Origin: Anderseniella sp963759095
GTDB taxonomy: Bacteria > Pseudomonadota > Alphaproteobacteria > Rhizobiales > Aestuariivirgaceae
Assembly (NCBI GenBank): GCA_963759095.1
Contig: CAVWYF010000004.1
Coordinates: 1 to 64,000, forward strand
Direction of reading: 5' to 3'
Length of the DNA: 64,000 bases
In this document: piece after piece, positions 9,150 to 16,523 of the stretch
Position numbering within the stretch: the stretch's first letter is position 1
How the letters are laid out: each line of letters starts with the position of its first letter
Translations under genes and position numbers: made by a program
The notes under the pieces: model-generated
Told to the model about the DNA's origin: nothing
The model's input: the letters and a program-made list of their open reading frames with translations, nothing else
Databases searched by the model: none

Positions 9150-9670
9150 GAGCCTGGCCCGCTTACGATAACCTTGCCGCCCTTGTCCGTGTCCAGCGCA
9201 GCCAGCATGGCTTTGGCCGTCAGCCCGGTTACCGGGTGTTTCCAGCGCGGCGCAATTTCGGCAATCGGAGCCAACACAAACTCGCGCTCGGCAATGGCAG
9301 GATGAGGCAGCACCAGTTCAGCGTCGGTTGACTGCTCAACCCCGTCTTCCAAAACCACGCCATTGTAATCCAGAATGTCGAGGTCAAGTGTCCTCTCCCC
9401 CCAGCGCTCGCGCCGTTCACGCCCGGCTGAACGTTCAATGCAGCGTAACACCTGCAACAGATCCAGCGCCCGCAGGCGGGTTTCGATCCGGGCTACTGCA
9501 TTGATGTAACTGGCTTGGTCCTGCTTCCCGAACGGCGTGGTTTCAATCAGTGTGGAGGCCTTGAGCAGTTTGAGTGGTTGTTCGTCAAGCGCGGCCAGTG
9601 CCCGGCCAACGCAATCGCGGGGATTGCCCCAAGGCCCTGTCATATTGCTGCCCAATCCGATCAGAATCAT
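9146..9670 (-). CDS. folK: 2-amino-4-hydroxy-6-hydroxymethyldihydropteridine pyrophosphokinase
   Basis: FolK pyrophosphorylates hydroxymethyldihydropterin in folate synthesis. The protein starts MILIGLGSNM, followed by FGKQDQASYINAVARIET (about residues 50-67) and the signature RERWGERTLDLDILDYNGV (about 85-103), then LVLPHPAIAEREFVLAPIAEIAP. About 174 residues, normal length. An open frame reaches 17 codons upstream, but homology begins at ATG 9670. First gene of a coupled minus-strand operon with the two downstream genes; divergent from the NYN gene 120 bases away. Confidence 0.94.
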   Translation of the reverse strand: MILIGLGSNMTGPWGNPRDCVGRALAALDEQPLKLLKASTLIETTPFGKQDQASYINAVARIETRLRALDLLQVLRCIERSAGRERRERWGERTLDLDILDYNGVVLEDGVEQSTDAELVLPHPAIAEREFVLAPIAEIAPRWKHPVTGLTAKAMLAALDTDKGGKVIVSGPGS

Positions 9671-9789
9671 GTTGGCGTGCCGTTCCCAATTGCGTCGACC
9701 ATCATCTTGTGGCACACCCACCCCATTAAGTTGAAGCCCCTATTCCACTTCGCTATTTCATCAATTCATTCTGAGTCAGGAGATTTCAG

Positions 9790-10395
9790 ATGCGCCTTTA
9801 CAAAGACGAACGCACCGCCCTTTTCATTGACGGTTCCAACCTGTACGCAACTGCCAAGGCGCTGGGCTTCGACATCGACTACAAGAACATGCTGAAGATG
9901 TTTGAAGACGGCACCAGGCTGACCCGTGCGATCTATTACACCGCCCTTCTTGACGACGCCGACTACTCGCCGATCCGTCCGCTCATCGACTGGTTGGACT
10001 ATAACGGCTTCATGGTCGTGACCAAGCCTGCCAAGGAGTTCACCGATGCCGCCGGCAGACGCAAGGTCAAGGGCAATATGGATATCGAGATCGCCGTCGA
10101 CATCATGCAGCTTTGCTCGTCGCTGGATCACATCATCCTGTTTTCCGGCGACGGCGATTTTCGCTCGCTGGTTGAAGCAGCCCAGTCCAAGGGGTGCCGG
10201 GTAACGGTGGTCTCCTCGATGGCCATCCGCCCGCCAATGATAGCCGACGAATTGCGCCGCCAGGCCGATCAGTTCATTGACCTGAAATCACTGCAGAGCA
10301 AGATCGGCAGGACACCGTCCGGCAACAAGGACAATCATCGCGACAACGCCCCTGCCCAGCCGAATGACGATTTTGAGGAATTCGCCGAAATCTAA
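9790..10395 (+). CDS. NYN domain (LabA/DUF88 family) protein
   Basis: A 201-residue PIN-like protein. It has the NYN pattern of acidic residues that could bind metal: ALFIDGSNLY (about residues 10-19), NMDIEIAVDIMQL (about 97-109) and ILFSGDGDFRSLVEAAQSKGC (about 116-136). NYN/LabA proteins are predicted or shown ribonucleases; the substrate here is unknown. The C-terminal 35 residues are polar and probably disordered. It commonly sits near rpoZ, folK and smpB in Rhizobiales. The ATG follows GAG (SD-like) at about 9779-9782. Confidence 0.9.
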   Translation: MRLYKDERTALFIDGSNLYATAKALGFDIDYKNMLKMFEDGTRLTRAIYYTALLDDADYSPIRPLIDWLDYNGFMVVTKPAKEFTDAAGRRKVKGNMDIEIAVDIMQLCSSLDHIILFSGDGDFRSLVEAAQSKGCRVTVVSSMAIRPPMIADELRRQADQFIDLKSLQSKIGRTPSGNKDNHRDNAPAQPNDDFEEFAEI

Positions 10396-10417
10396 CCCCT
10401 GGAATCCCTGTCCTTTT

Positions 10418-10445
10418 CCGGGCACGACAGAGCGCTGGTGCCCGG
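10418..10445. terminator. Hairpin between convergent genes, possible bidirectional terminator
   Basis: CCGGGCAC (10418-10425) and GTGCCCGG (10438-10445) form a perfect 8-bp stem with a 12-base loop, flanked by TTTT-complement on one side (CCTTTT before the stem) and TTTAC after it. It sits exactly between the stops of the NYN gene and the convergent gene at 10447. T-tracts are short, so efficiency is uncertain. Confidence 0.45.
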
Positions 10446-10446
10446 T

Positions 10447-10932
10447 TTACGACTTGGGTTTCTCGGTAATTGTCGTGAGGCAACAACCCTGTTTGCCCGG
10501 TGACCAGAGTTCAATTTCGTAGTTGAAGCCTGCGGCGTCGAAAGTGCCTTCATCGAGGGCCGATGCACACTCCAGCAAGGTGCAGATTTCTTCATCGCTG
10601 CACCCGGCCTCGACCCACGCATCCTTTATCGGGCAGGACATCATCTGGACTTCGAGACAGGTGTCGTCCAGTTGTCTGATATCGGGTGAAAACGTCGCTC
10701 CGTTGTCTGGGGCTTTTGCATAGCCTTCGGCCATGCCCGCGAAATCGCGCGGGGCAAAACACGCCAGCGGTTTACCAATCGCGAGACCGTGCTCATAGCT
10801 GGCGCTACGCATGACGCTTATGGCTTCAGCCTCGCCATAGCGTTTTGACAGTTCTCGAAACACCACGAGATACGCTCTGCCGCGTTCCTTGATGGCATCG
10901 TAGATTTGAGAATTAGGTGGCTTCTGGGTCAT
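10447..10932 (-). CDS. Possible L-2-amino-thiazoline-4-carboxylic acid hydrolase family protein
   Basis: A 161-residue soluble protein with features of the ATC-hydrolase family: an N-terminal helical region (YLVVFRELSKRYGEAEAISVM), a central VQMMSCPIKDAWVEAGCSDEEICTLLECASALDEG with spaced cysteines, and the C-terminal GFNYEIELWSPGKQGCCLTTI. The family name comes from an enzyme opening the thiazoline ring on the way to L-cysteine; many members have no tested function. No partner hydrolase is adjacent. Assignment rests on the Cys pattern and overall organisation and is moderate. Confidence 0.6.
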   Translation of the reverse strand: MTQKPPNSQIYDAIKERGRAYLVVFRELSKRYGEAEAISVMRSASYEHGLAIGKPLACFAPRDFAGMAEGYAKAPDNGATFSPDIRQLDDTCLEVQMMSCPIKDAWVEAGCSDEEICTLLECASALDEGTFDAAGFNYEIELWSPGKQGCCLTTITEKPKS

Positions 10933-11082
10933 TTTTGGCTCTTGCGTATGTCATCCGTATCTTGGCCATAAGCTATCGTTCGAGATGATAGACGCACAAC
11001 TCAGAACAACTCCGTTACAGGGATAGGAATACTGAGTCTCCAGGTGACCCCTTTTATGTAATTGTGCGCCAGGGAGAAAATG

Positions 11083-11688
11083 ATGACCTACAGACTTCCT
11101 TCACTGAACACATTGCGTGCCTTCGAAGCGGCAGCCCGCCATCTGAGTTTCAAGATGGCAGCCAGCGAGCTTGGCGTTACAGCAGGTGCCGTCAGCCAAC
11201 AGGTCAAGAAGCTGGAAGGGTCTCTGGGTGTGGCCCTATTCCGCCGATTGCCACATGGGCTGCTGCTAACGGCGGCGGGTGAGGCATATCTGCCTAGAAT
11301 TTCCAGGGTCTTTGAAGATTTGACAGAAGCCACAGAAGCAATTGCGCCTGAAATCAACGGCAAGAAATTCAGCATCGGCATCTGTGCCAAATCGATGGCA
11401 ATTCTGCCGCCAAACTGGCCCAACCACAGCGACAGCCTGAAACCTTATGTGCGATCCTCGATCCAGACAACTGATGTTGAGCTGGTCAGGAACAACGAGA
11501 TAGATTGTCTAATTCGACTTGGCGGCGGCCCTTATGGAGACCTTGCTTTGGTAACAATTTCAGGATTTCCAGGCACCAGTGCACATCGGGAGGAATTGCA
11601 TTTCGTTTGCAAACCCGGTCTTGCAGACTGCCGGCAATCCAGGGCCATACTGGAAGACTTGACGGTACACGCCGTATCGAATTCGTAA
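11083..11688 (+). CDS. LysR-family regulator (GcvA-like), shortened effector domain
   Basis: The N-terminus is a clear LysR winged helix-turn-helix (LPSLNTLRAFEAAARHLSFKMAASELGVTAGAVSQQVKKLEGSLGVALFRR, about residues 4-54) of the GcvA/AmpR group. Only about 200 residues are present against roughly 300 for the family: the effector domain is started (NEIDCLIRLGGGPYGDLALV) but ends soon after GLADC. No convincing continuation in another frame was found before the convergent RidA gene. The start follows AGGGAG by six bases. It may be a truncated, possibly dominant or non-functional, regulator. Possible targets are the flanking genes; this is inference. Confidence 0.75.
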   Translation: MTYRLPSLNTLRAFEAAARHLSFKMAASELGVTAGAVSQQVKKLEGSLGVALFRRLPHGLLLTAAGEAYLPRISRVFEDLTEATEAIAPEINGKKFSIGICAKSMAILPPNWPNHSDSLKPYVRSSIQTTDVELVRNNEIDCLIRLGGGPYGDLALVTISGFPGTSAHREELHFVCKPGLADCRQSRAILEDLTVHAVSNS

Positions 11689-11749
11689 CATCCGTTTCTG
11701 GCTATGTGGCCTGACTTCAAGCACAAGACATTGCTTGGGCTGCAGAGGC

Positions 11750-12151
11750 TTACGACCGAGGGCGCCGCGCCACCATATCGATTTCGACCAGCGCACCAAC
11801 TGCCAGCCCGGTAACCCCGATACAGGTTCTCGCCGGCAGTTTCCCTTCAGCAAAATATCCCAGATATGTCTGGTTCATGGCAGCATAATCGCGCTCAAAT
11901 TCGGTGATGAAGACCCGCGCCTGCGCGACATTTTCAAGCCCAAGCCCCATGCCCTCCAGCACAATGATCAGGTTATCCATGACACGTCTGGTCTGGGCCT
12001 CAATTCCGTCCGGCAGCGGCTCATCGGGTGCCCCGGGCTTTGTCGGCATCTGTCCGGTGAGAAAAACCCACCCGTCAACCTCACACGCATGGGAAAACGG
12101 CGCGACCGGTTGCGGGGCTGCATCGATCATGTGAAACGACGGAAGCGACAT
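11750..12151 (-). CDS. RidA family protein
   Basis: RidA-type proteins deaminate reactive enamine/imine intermediates or related compounds. The 133-residue product starts MSLPSFHMIDAAPQPVAPFSHACEVDGWVFLTGQMP, with the family's FLTGQ segment, VMDNLIIVLEGMGLGLENVAQARVFI in the middle and the C-terminal signature KLPARTCIGVTGLAVGALVEIDMVA, including the conserved Arg. An AAGGAG site eight bases upstream fixes the ATG at 12151 rather than the longer frame. A second RidA paralogue lies at 56731-57123. Confidence 0.88.
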   Translation of the reverse strand: MSLPSFHMIDAAPQPVAPFSHACEVDGWVFLTGQMPTKPGAPDEPLPDGIEAQTRRVMDNLIIVLEGMGLGLENVAQARVFITEFERDYAAMNQTYLGYFAEGKLPARTCIGVTGLAVGALVEIDMVARRPRS

Positions 12152-12395
12152 CAGGTTTACTCCTTGGTTTTCATGGGGACAGCTCACCCGCAGTCCGTAA
12201 TTGCCAGAGACCTTATTACCATCTCTGGTCGGCAAACAATACCGGTCTCAACCCACCGCCCACTATGGTATTGCGTTGCTCCTGCACACTCCGGATCGCC
12301 CGGCATTTACTGCCAATTAACCATAAACGTGCACCATTCCCTCGCACATCAAGTTAGTCATGCCACAGGCAGTAGCGACAGTAATTGGGACACTC

Positions 12396-13310
12396 ATGAG
12401 TAAACTTACAAATTCGGTTCTTGGCAGCACGGCAATTCTTGCGGTTCTGGCAGCAGGTAACGCAACGGCGCAAGATCGCTACAACGACATCGGCCTCATT
12501 GTCGGCGGGGTCAGCGAAAGCTGGAACGGTGTTCAGATCATTGATGGCGGCGGGACGGGTGATGACACCACGTTGGCTTCCGGTCATAACGCACGGCTCT
12601 CCCTGCCGCTCGGCGGCAACCTGTCACTGCAAAGTGATGTCGACGTGGAGTGGAATGACCGCGCATTTGACAATAACGCCGTATCCGGCCAGCGCTGGAG
12701 TTTCCAGGGGGCCGGTCACTTCAGCTGGCGCGACCCTTCACAAGGATTGTTCGGCGTGTTTGGCGGTGTCGCGGCATCCCGTCACAACGACTTTGTTCCC
12801 GGTTATAAAACCAATCTTCGTTTTGTGGGCGGAGAAGCCCAACTCTATATGGACGATCTGACGTTTTACGCGCAAGGCGCATTTGTAGACCAGCAAGGTG
12901 AGCTGACCGGTGACGGGTTTTTGGCGCGCGGCGTTGGCCGCTGGTTCGTTGGCGTGGATACCCGCCTTCAGCTTGAAGGCCTGTTTGCAAACCTGAAATT
13001 CCAGGACGACGAGGCCGGTGATTTTGACGTATACCAGTGGGGCGCACGGTTCGACACAGTTTGGGACGAAGCTCCAATTCTGGGCAGCCTTCCCTTCTTC
13101 ATCGCTTATCGCGGCACTTTGAGAGATGGCTGCCTTGGCAACGAGTTCGCAAACAACTCCGACAACAACACGTCAGATCACACGGTCATGGCGGGCCTCA
13201 GCTATAATTGGGGGGCACCATCCAAAATGGACGGTGATCGTCGCGGCGCTACGCTGGATACGCCGAGTGTGGCCACACTGGCCCCATGCTACAACGGACC
13301 TGTCCCTTAA
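12396..13310 (+). CDS. Outer-membrane beta-barrel protein, unknown role
   Basis: The product has a signal peptide (MSKLTNSVLGSTAILAVLAAGNATAQ, cleavage after ATA-Q) and then about 280 residues of alternating aromatic and polar strands (GHFSWRDPSQGLFGVFGGVAA, AQLYMDDLTFYAQGAFVDQ, VYQWGARFDTVW) typical of a small outer-membrane barrel. Cysteines occur only near the C-terminus (residues 246 and 299), and might form one disulfide. No family name is recognised. The open frame starts 12 codons earlier, but the signal peptide sets the start at 12396. Confidence 0.7.
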   Translation: MSKLTNSVLGSTAILAVLAAGNATAQDRYNDIGLIVGGVSESWNGVQIIDGGGTGDDTTLASGHNARLSLPLGGNLSLQSDVDVEWNDRAFDNNAVSGQRWSFQGAGHFSWRDPSQGLFGVFGGVAASRHNDFVPGYKTNLRFVGGEAQLYMDDLTFYAQGAFVDQQGELTGDGFLARGVGRWFVGVDTRLQLEGLFANLKFQDDEAGDFDVYQWGARFDTVWDEAPILGSLPFFIAYRGTLRDGCLGNEFANNSDNNTSDHTVMAGLSYNWGAPSKMDGDRRGATLDTPSVATLAPCYNGPVP

Positions 13311-13401
13311 CCGAAGTTCGACAAACCAGCCTGTCCGGGCGCAACAACAGAACTGTTCACTGGCAGCACCGGACCAACGACCGAAATATGGCGCATCGCA
13401 T

Positions 13402-14664
13402 CTAGCTCTGCTTCGCAACGATCTCAGCCATTGCTGCAAGAAACTGCGAAACTTCCCTCTCGCTGTTATAGTGACACAGCGATACCCGCACGCACGACGA
13501 CAACCCCAGCGGCGTGAGAATATTGCCGGAATAGTGATCGGCTTTTCTGACGTGGGTGCGGATGCCCTGTTCGTTCAACGCGGCGACCAGGTCTGCCGCA
13601 TCAACACCGTCCACGGTCAGCGACACCAGGCCTTCGCGCGCCGGATTATCCACTCCGCCGATGATTGTCACACCCGGCATTTCAGCCAGGCCTTTCAGAT
13701 TGCCGACACCGTGCAGAATGGCATCGGTCAGGGATTTCTCATGATCATGGATCGCAGCTGCGGCCGCTTCGATCCGGGCACGCGGGTCATCACTGTCGGT
13801 AAAGTGCTCGCCCAGCCAGGTGAAGTAATCCACCACATCAGAGAACGTCGCATAGGCCCCGGTATCGCGTGTGCCCAGCTCCCAGTTCTCCGCCGGTCCA
13901 CCGATCAGGCCTTCACGCGGCAACCCGGTCAGCCGGCCTGATGCCCAGGCAACACCATAGCCATGACGTGAAAACACCTTGTAGGGCGACACCACGTACC
14001 CATCCACGTTGCAGGCTTCGATATCGATATGACCGTGGCTGGCATGCTGGATGCCATCGACAATGATGAAGCAGTCGGGCGCAACGGCACGAATTGCCGC
14101 TGAGACGGCTGCTACATCAACCGACATGCCGGTGACCGGAGATGTATGAATGATGGTGGCGACCCGTACATCAGGTGTCACGTGCCTGGCATAGTCATCC
14201 GCCGTCACGGTCCCGGTCGCATCGTCATGCGGCACCGCTACATAGGGCTGGCCGGTCACATCTGCCCATTTTGTCGCCGCACTGCGTGATGCGGGATGTT
14301 CCAGCGTGGAGCCGAGCACAATTCCCCCCTGCTCTGCGCCCACTATGGCGGTTCTGATCAGGCGGAACAAAAGCTCGGTGCCGCTTTCGCCAACAAAAAA
14401 CTGTCCGCCTGGTGCATTGAACATGGTCCGCATTCTGGCTTTGGAGGCGTTGATGATGTCAACCAGCTTATGCGAAGCCGGATTGTCGCGGCCCTGATTG
14501 TCCGGGATGGCGGCAAATTTGGCTGATGTGTCCACCACGGATTTCAGTGTCAGCGCGCCGCCGGCATTTTCAAAGAACACCCTTGGACCCTGGAACGGAC
14601 ACGTGTCCACATGGGCAAAGCGGTCCCGCACCTGGTCCAGAAGACCTGCTTTTTCGGCAATCAT
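13402..14664 (-). CDS. Class V aminotransferase / cysteine desulfurase-like PLP enzyme
   Basis: About 420 residues with the fold-type I, class V pattern: VFFENAGGALTLKSV near the N-terminus, ERLL-type SGTELLFRLIR, the Asp of FIIVDGIQHASHGHID (about residue 200) and the PLP lysine in VDGYVVSPYKVFSRHGYGVAW (about residue 230). The C-terminal domain has GIRTHVRKADHYS and SSCVRVSLCHYN. It resembles SufS/NifS-like and kynureninase-like enzymes without a clear substrate. A TTG two codons earlier is in frame, but GGAG lies seven bases before ATG 14664. It is upstream of no sulfur-cluster genes; the next genes are smpB and dapA on the same strand. Confidence 0.8.
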   Translation of the reverse strand: MIAEKAGLLDQVRDRFAHVDTCPFQGPRVFFENAGGALTLKSVVDTSAKFAAIPDNQGRDNPASHKLVDIINASKARMRTMFNAPGGQFFVGESGTELLFRLIRTAIVGAEQGGIVLGSTLEHPASRSAATKWADVTGQPYVAVPHDDATGTVTADDYARHVTPDVRVATIIHTSPVTGMSVDVAAVSAAIRAVAPDCFIIVDGIQHASHGHIDIEACNVDGYVVSPYKVFSRHGYGVAWASGRLTGLPREGLIGGPAENWELGTRDTGAYATFSDVVDYFTWLGEHFTDSDDPRARIEAAAAAIHDHEKSLTDAILHGVGNLKGLAEMPGVTIIGGVDNPAREGLVSLTVDGVDAADLVAALNEQGIRTHVRKADHYSGNILTPLGLSSCVRVSLCHYNSEREVSQFLAAMAEIVAKQS

Positions 14665-14712
14665 TTTCAAACTCCGTGGAAACCGTTGGGTGTCAGCAAA
14701 TGCGTTCGTAAA

Positions 14713-15201
14713 TCAACCTTTTTCACGCATCAAACGCGCCTTGTCGCGCTGCCAGTCGCGTTTCTTTTCCGCCTGTCGCTTGTCATGTACTTTCTTGCCC
14801 TTGGCAAGCGCGATTTCCAGTTTCACCCGGCCGCGCTCATTGAAGTAGATTTTCAGCGGCACGATGGTCAGTCCATCCCGGTCAACCGCCTGGCCAAGCC
14901 GGGCAATCTCGCGGGCATGGGCCAGCAGCTTGCGGATGCGACGCGGCTCGTGATTGAACCGGTTACCCTGGTTGTACTCCGGAATGTGCGCGTTGACCCA
15001 CCACAGTTCGCCGTTTTTAACCTGGACATAGCTCTCGGCAATGGTTGCTTTTGAAGCACGCAACGACTTGACCTCGGTGCCGGTCAGCATGACACCGACT
15101 TCAAGGTTATCCATGATTTCAAAGTCAAACCGGGCACGCCGGTTGTCAGCTATGACAGGATTGCCCGAGCGCCGTTTTGCACCACCACTTTTGGAAGACA
15201 T
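14713..15201 (-). CDS. smpB: SsrA-binding protein SmpB
   Basis: SmpB binds tmRNA and brings it to stalled ribosomes. The 162-residue product has IADNRRARFDFEIMDNLEVGVMLTGTEVKSLRASKATIAESYVQ, then HIPEYNQGNRFNHEPRRIRKLL, and ends in the basic tail KKVHDKRQAEKKRDWQRDKARLMREKG that enters the decoding centre. Length and all blocks are canonical. It lies between dapA and the class V aminotransferase on the minus strand, 22 bases after dapA; the dapA-smpB pair is common in Rhizobiales. Confidence 0.96.
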   Translation of the reverse strand: MSSKSGGAKRRSGNPVIADNRRARFDFEIMDNLEVGVMLTGTEVKSLRASKATIAESYVQVKNGELWWVNAHIPEYNQGNRFNHEPRRIRKLLAHAREIARLGQAVDRDGLTIVPLKIYFNERGRVKLEIALAKGKKVHDKRQAEKKRDWQRDKARLMREKG

Positions 15202-15223
15202 GTTCTGGCACCCGTTTTGGCGG

Positions 15224-16114
15224 TCAGTTCAGCAGGCCTGCGTGAACCATGGCAGCCTTGACTTGCTGACGCGCGCCCTCGGTTGCCGGAAGGATCGGCA
15301 ATCGGGCGTCTTCAAGTGCATGGCCCAAAAGACTCACGGCATATTTAACCGGTGACGGGCTGGTCTCACAAAACAGCGCTGAATGCAGTGGCATCAACCG
15401 GTCCTGAATGGTCAGCGCCTTGGCATAATCACCGGCAAGCGTTGCTTCCTGAAACTCCGCACACAGGCGCGGTGCAACATTTGCCGTTACCGAAATGCAT
15501 CCCGTACCACCATGTGCGTTGAACGCCAGTGCGGTTCCGTCTTCACCTGACAACTGGATGAATTTGTCACCCGATGCCAGGCGTTGCATCGATGGCCGCG
15601 CCAGGTCTGCAGTTGCATCCTTGGTGCCAACGATGTTGGCAAAATCCCTGTCAAGGCGCGCCAGTGTCTCCACCGAGATTTCAGCGACTGTGCGCCCGGG
15701 CACATTGTACACGAACACCGGCAGGTCCGGCACAGCGCGGGCCACGGCGGCAAAGTGTTCATACAGGCCTGCCTGGGTTGGCCTGTTGTAGTACGGAACC
15801 ACGGAAAGAGCTGCATCTGCACCGGCTTGCTTGGCATGTACGGCAAAATCAACCGCTTCCGCCGTGGAGTTTGACCCGGCACCGGCAATCACCGGAATTC
15901 GGCCGGCAGCCGTTTCAACAGCAATTTCAACAACGCGCTTGTGCTCGTCATGGCTCAGTGTCGGCGATTTACCGGTTGTGCCCACCGGTACAATACCATG
16001 GGTGCCTTCCGCAATATGCCATTCGATGAGTTTGCGAAATGCGGCTTCATCCACTTTGCCGTCCTTGAACGGGGTAATAAGCGCGGGAAAAGAGCCGTGA
16101 AAGCGTGCGTCCAT
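15224..16114 (-). CDS. dapA: 4-hydroxy-tetrahydrodipicolinate synthase
   Basis: DapA condenses pyruvate with aspartate semialdehyde in lysine and diaminopimelate synthesis. The 296-residue TIM barrel shows GSFPALITPFKDGKVDE, the pyruvate-binding GTTGKSPTLS (about residues 44-53), VVPYYNRPTQAGLYEHF with the catalytic tyrosine, VYNVPGRT, and the Schiff-base lysine in NIVGTKDATADL (about residue 161). Divergent from the lytic transglycosylase, both serving cell-wall metabolism. Confidence 0.95.
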   Translation of the reverse strand: MDARFHGSFPALITPFKDGKVDEAAFRKLIEWHIAEGTHGIVPVGTTGKSPTLSHDEHKRVVEIAVETAAGRIPVIAGAGSNSTAEAVDFAVHAKQAGADAALSVVPYYNRPTQAGLYEHFAAVARAVPDLPVFVYNVPGRTVAEISVETLARLDRDFANIVGTKDATADLARPSMQRLASGDKFIQLSGEDGTALAFNAHGGTGCISVTANVAPRLCAEFQEATLAGDYAKALTIQDRLMPLHSALFCETSPSPVKYAVSLLGHALEDARLPILPATEGARQQVKAAMVHAGLLN

Positions 16115-16523
16115 TTCGAAACCTCAACAATTCGTAAACTTTACTGCGTTAGACATTGCAGACATCGATGCGCAAACACGAGCAATGCGGGCCAATGTCC
16201 TCAACGTGAGCGCGGCACCATAGCCCCGCTGCTGCGGTGCGGCAACCGAAAGGTTCAATGGTCCCGGACCCCGCAAAATGCGGCCACATCGCAGCCTCAA
16301 TCTGTGGTTAGTCGTGATGAGGCCAAGTAAGTGTGCGCTGCTTAGAAAAGCAGGATGAGCAATGTTAGTTGGTAAAGAAGTAGACAGGTTGGCCGGCTCA
16401 CCCGGTTTTGACCTGCTCAGAGCGGTCAAACATATGATCACAGATCGTTTTGACCGAAATCTATCCTGGCGGACCACAGAATCACGGTATCTGTGTCCGG
16501 CTTCACGGCGGCGCGAGGACGGC
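16115..16523. other. Divergent intergenic region dapA / lytic transglycosylase
   Basis: About 400 bases between two divergent genes. Frames on both strands cross it, but none has a family match; the plus-strand one is an upstream extension of the transglycosylase frame. It should contain both promoters; I could not assign specific -10 or -35 boxes with confidence. Confidence 0.5.
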
